From WLWS01 sp964639535 (GTDB lineage Bacteria > Pseudomonadota > Gammaproteobacteria > Eutrophobiales > Eutrophobiaceae): a stretch of DNA of 15,711 nt. Where the stretch lies: contig CAZXDV010000043.1 in the NCBI GenBank assembly GCA_964639535.1, forward strand, positions 1 to 15,711, read 5' to 3'. The number at the start of each line of letters is the position of its first letter. The stretch's first letter is position 1. This document shows positions 13,516-15,711 of this stretch, piece by piece. Below the pieces are notes generated by a model, which was not told the origin of the DNA, made no database searches, and saw only the letters and a program-made list of their open reading frames with translations. The translations under genes were made by a program, and so were the position numbers.

Positions 13516-14157
13516 GTGCAAGATAGCTTGGCAAACATCACTGATTTATCCCTCCGCGCTGAAAACCTGCGCTGTGAAAGAGGTGATGTTGTTTTATTTG
13601 AAGGTCTGCATGTTGACCTCGGGCCAGCCGAGGTACTGCAGGTAAAAGGTGCAAACGGCAGTGGTAAGACTTCACTGCTGAGGATTCTCTGCGGGCTGTC
13701 GCAGCCGGATGATGGATACGTGAGCTGGTGTGGAAGGGACATCCAGGAGTACCGTGCGGAATATCATCGAGAGCTTGTCTACGTGGGACATGCAAATGCT
13801 ATAAAAGCCGAACTGAATGTGCTGGAGAACCTGCAATCAAGTCGCGCTATCAGTGGTCACCCTGAAGGGCTGTCGTTGCAGGAGGTCATTGCCAGGATGT
13901 CCCTGGAAGAGCATGTCGATGTGCCAGCCGGGCGCCTGTCTTCGGGGCAGAAAAGACGGTTGGCTTTTGCCCGCTTACTGAGTGTGCAAAGCCGCCTGTG
14001 GATACTGGATGAACCCCTGAATTCCCTCGATGCTGATAGCAGGAAAAAGGTCTGCTCCTGCATGATGGAGCATGTACGCGGCGGAGGCAGTGTCATACTG
14101 ACAAGCCATGAGGATATTGATTGGCAGGCAAACGTTGTGAAAGAGGTAAGCCTGTAA
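13516..14157 (+). CDS. ccmA: CcmA, ATPase of the haem-maturation ABC complex
   Basis: CcmA is the ATP-binding subunit that, with CcmB, uses ATP to release haem-loaded CcmE from CcmC-CcmD in System I cytochrome c biogenesis. The 213-residue protein (E. coli 207) has Walker A GANGSGKT (45-52), the signature LSSGQKRR (141-148), Walker B LWILDEP (161-167) and the H-loop His in TSHED (198). The region YHRELVYVGHANAIKAELNVLENL is CcmA-typical. I use GTG 13516, with GGAA about 8 nt upstream; no ATG is available near the conserved start. It ends in TAATG with ccmB. The preceding 210 nt has a TATAAT and inverted repeats but no gene. Confidence 0.95.
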   Translation: MQDSLANITDLSLRAENLRCERGDVVLFEGLHVDLGPAEVLQVKGANGSGKTSLLRILCGLSQPDDGYVSWCGRDIQEYRAEYHRELVYVGHANAIKAELNVLENLQSSRAISGHPEGLSLQEVIARMSLEEHVDVPAGRLSSGQKRRLAFARLLSVQSRLWILDEPLNSLDADSRKKVCSCMMEHVRGGGSVILTSHEDIDWQANVVKEVSL

Positions 14158-14840
14158 TGCAGGATTCATCGCTGCTCACCGCTTTCATCAGCCTGCTAAA
14201 GAGAGAGCTGGTTCTCGGAATTCGCCACAGTAGCGAATTGCTGAACCCCTTGCTGTTTTTCCTTATCGTTATCACCATGTTTCCCCTGGCGCTTGGCCCT
14301 GAACCCGGGAAGCTCAGGGAGATAGCCGTTGCTGTTATCTGGGTCGCCGCCGTGCTGGCTTCCAGCCTGTCACTGGATATGATGTTTCGCTCGGATTTCG
14401 AAGATGGCAGCCTCGAACAGCTCTTGCTCTCTCCCCATCCGGTGCAGGCATTGCTCATGGCAAAGGTCTTCGCCCACTGGTGCCTGAGTGGCGCCCCCCT
14501 GGCTATTTGTGCCATGACCCTGGGCCTGTTTTTGTATCTGCCACCCGCTGCGATGCTGCCACTGTTATTCACCCTGTTGCTGGGTACACCGGTACTGAGC
14601 CTGGTGGGGTCAGTCGTGGTTGCACTGACAGTCGGACTTCGCGGAGGGGGCATGCTCATGGCCCTGCTTATCCTGCCCCTGTACATGCCCCTGCTTATTT
14701 TTGCGGTGTCTGCCGTGAACAATGCTGTGCAGGGATTGTCCATTGAGGCAGAATTATATTTTCTTGCAGCGATATTAATGCTGGCTCTTACACTTTGCCC
14801 ATTTGCGACTGCAGCTTCCTTACGTATCAGGATGAATTAA
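14157..14840 (+). CDS. ccmB: CcmB, membrane subunit of the haem-maturation ABC complex
   Basis: CcmB is the inner-membrane partner of CcmA. The 227-residue protein (E. coli 220) has about six hydrophobic helices. It shows the family blocks LLKRELVLGIRHSSELLNPLLFF near the start, SLDMMFRSDFEDGSLEQLLLSP in the cytoplasmic loop, and VGSVVVALTVGLRGGGMLMALLILPLYMP. ATG 14157 shares its first base with the ccmA stop (TAATG), so reinitiation is likely. A longer frame from 14121 would overlap ccmA and lacks family support. The stop lies 2 nt before ccmC. Confidence 0.95.
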   Translation: MQDSSLLTAFISLLKRELVLGIRHSSELLNPLLFFLIVITMFPLALGPEPGKLREIAVAVIWVAAVLASSLSLDMMFRSDFEDGSLEQLLLSPHPVQALLMAKVFAHWCLSGAPLAICAMTLGLFLYLPPAAMLPLLFTLLLGTPVLSLVGSVVVALTVGLRGGGMLMALLILPLYMPLLIFAVSAVNNAVQGLSIEAELYFLAAILMLALTLCPFATAASLRIRMN

Positions 14841-14842
14841 GA

Positions 14843-15589
14843 ATGTTTGGCCCATTGGACAAGTATGCAGCGCCCGAAAATTTCTACCGAATGGCCCGGA
14901 GCCTGGGCCCCTGGCTCGGTTGGAGTAGCCTGTTGCTGCTGCTGGCGGGTCTATATGGAGGGCTTATCTATGCGCCCGCTGACTACCAGCAGGGGGAGAG
15001 TTTCAGGATAATTTATGTCCACGTGCCCAGTGCCTGGATGTCCCTGTTTGTTTACATGGTCATGGCAACAAGCGGTGCGATGGGATTAATCTGGAAAGTA
15101 AAAGTCGCCGATGCGATTGCTCGGGCCAGTGCCCCGGCAGGCGCTGCCTTTACTTTCCTTGCCCTGGTAACCGGGTCTATCTGGGGAAAACCCATGTGGG
15201 GTACCTGGTGGGTATGGGATGCACGATTGACGTCTGAACTGATACTTCTATTCCTCTACCTCGGTTACATGGCACTGCAGGCCGCCATCGAGGACAGGCG
15301 AACAGCGGCCCGAGCCGGAGCCGTGCTGGCGCTGGTAGGTGTTATCAATATTCCCATTATTCACTACTCGGTTGAATGGTGGAGTACCCTGCACCAGGGA
15401 CCAACGGTATCGAAAATCGGGGCCCCGTCAATACACCGGGATATGCTGATCCCATTGCTGATCATGTTTGCGGGGTACAAGCTCTACTTTTTCAGTGTGT
15501 TGCTGTTGCGTGCCAGGGGCGAAATCCTGGAACAGGAGAAAAACAGTCGCTGGGTGGGTGAGCTGGCAGCCAGCGGTGGTAAAGCATAA
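14843..15589 (+). CDS. ccmC: CcmC, haem-handling membrane protein
   Basis: CcmC binds haem at the periplasmic face and passes it covalently to CcmE with help from CcmD. The 248-residue protein (E. coli 245) has six transmembrane helices. The tryptophan-rich WWD-type motif WGKPMWGTWWVWDARLTSE lies at 114-132. The two axial histidines align with those of E. coli even in number: H60 in YVHVPSAWM and H184 in STLHQGPT. ATG 14843 begins MFGPLDKYAAPENFY; an in-frame start at 14795 would overlap ccmB. The stop overlaps the ccmD start (TAATG). Confidence 0.96.
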   Translation: MFGPLDKYAAPENFYRMARSLGPWLGWSSLLLLLAGLYGGLIYAPADYQQGESFRIIYVHVPSAWMSLFVYMVMATSGAMGLIWKVKVADAIARASAPAGAAFTFLALVTGSIWGKPMWGTWWVWDARLTSELILLFLYLGYMALQAAIEDRRTAARAGAVLALVGVINIPIIHYSVEWWSTLHQGPTVSKIGAPSIHRDMLIPLLIMFAGYKLYFFSVLLLRARGEILEQEKNSRWVGELAASGGKA

Positions 15590-15711
15590 TGTCGTCGCTG
15601 GGAGAATTTTTCCACATGGGTGGTTACGCGAATTATGTCTGGTCGGCTTTTGGTATCAGCTTTTTTGTGTTGCTCTTCGGTTTTATTGTGCCACTGCTAA
15701 AAGAGCGCAGG
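15589..15711 (+). CDS. ccmD: CcmD, small haem-maturation protein (3' end outside window)
   Basis: ATG 15589 overlaps the ccmC stop as TAATG. The 41 visible codons run open to the window edge and begin MSSLGEFFHMGGYANYVWSA, the family's FxMGGYxxYVW signature, followed by one hydrophobic helix (about 20-37) and a basic end (KERR). CcmD is a one-helix protein of about 60-70 residues that stabilises the CcmC-CcmE haem-loading complex and helps release holo-CcmE. Its order after ccmC is canonical, and ccmE would be expected next. Confidence 0.93.
   Translation, partial: MSSLGEFFHMGGYANYVWSAFGISFFVLLFGFIVPLLKERR

Noticed and set aside
13188..13742. Minus-strand ORF of 184 codons covering the ccmA start
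   Set aside because: It overlaps the unknown gene and ccmA, both better supported, and shows no motif.

Overview
The window reads as ordinary chromosome of a non-enteric gammaproteobacterium. The conserved order yebC-ruvC-ruvA-ruvB-ybgC-tolQ-tolR-tolA-tolB-pal-cpoB is the arrangement seen in Pseudomonas-like gammaproteobacteria; in E. coli the ruv and tol-pal clusters lie apart. Genus cannot be read from the sequence. I see no tRNA, rRNA, CRISPR array, insertion sequence or phage gene.

Region 1 (2-8327, plus strand) is one long co-directional run. It starts with the C-terminal part of YebC, then the Holliday-junction genes ruvC, ruvA and ruvB, then the Tol-Pal envelope genes from ybgC to cpoB. 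Junctions are tight (ruvB/ybgC overlap 8 nt, ybgC/tolQ share ATGA, tolR/tolA 5 nt apart, pal/cpoB 11 nt apart). The Tol-Pal products link the inner membrane (TolQRA) through the periplasm (TolB, CpoB) to the outer-membrane lipoprotein Pal and act during cell constriction.

Region 2 (8366-12352, minus strand) holds, in transcription order, a membrane diguanylate cyclase (GGEEF), a HinT-like HIT protein, a type I DAHP synthase closest to AroG, and a second membrane diguanylate cyclase (GGDEF). Both cyclases keep the catalytic motif and the RxxD inhibitory site. A terminator-like hairpin and a consensus TATAAT separate the first cyclase from hinT-aroG.

Region 3 (12353-13515) contains a non-coding stretch of about 450 nt with hairpins, a small exported protein of unknown function with a C-terminal hydrophobic segment (12804-13304), and a gap of about 210 nt with alternative inverted repeats and a TATAAT ahead of ccmA.

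Region 4 (13516 to the end, plus strand) is the start of a System I cytochrome c maturation operon: ccmA, ccmB, ccmC and a ccmD cut by the window edge. Three of its genes are linked by TAATG overlaps or near-contact, suggesting translational coupling.

No clearly new multigene system is present. The parts most worth a second look are the unknown exported protein, the two cyclases bracketing hinT-aroG, a possible 11-codon upstream ORF coupled to the first cyclase, and the structured non-coding stretches around the unknown gene.
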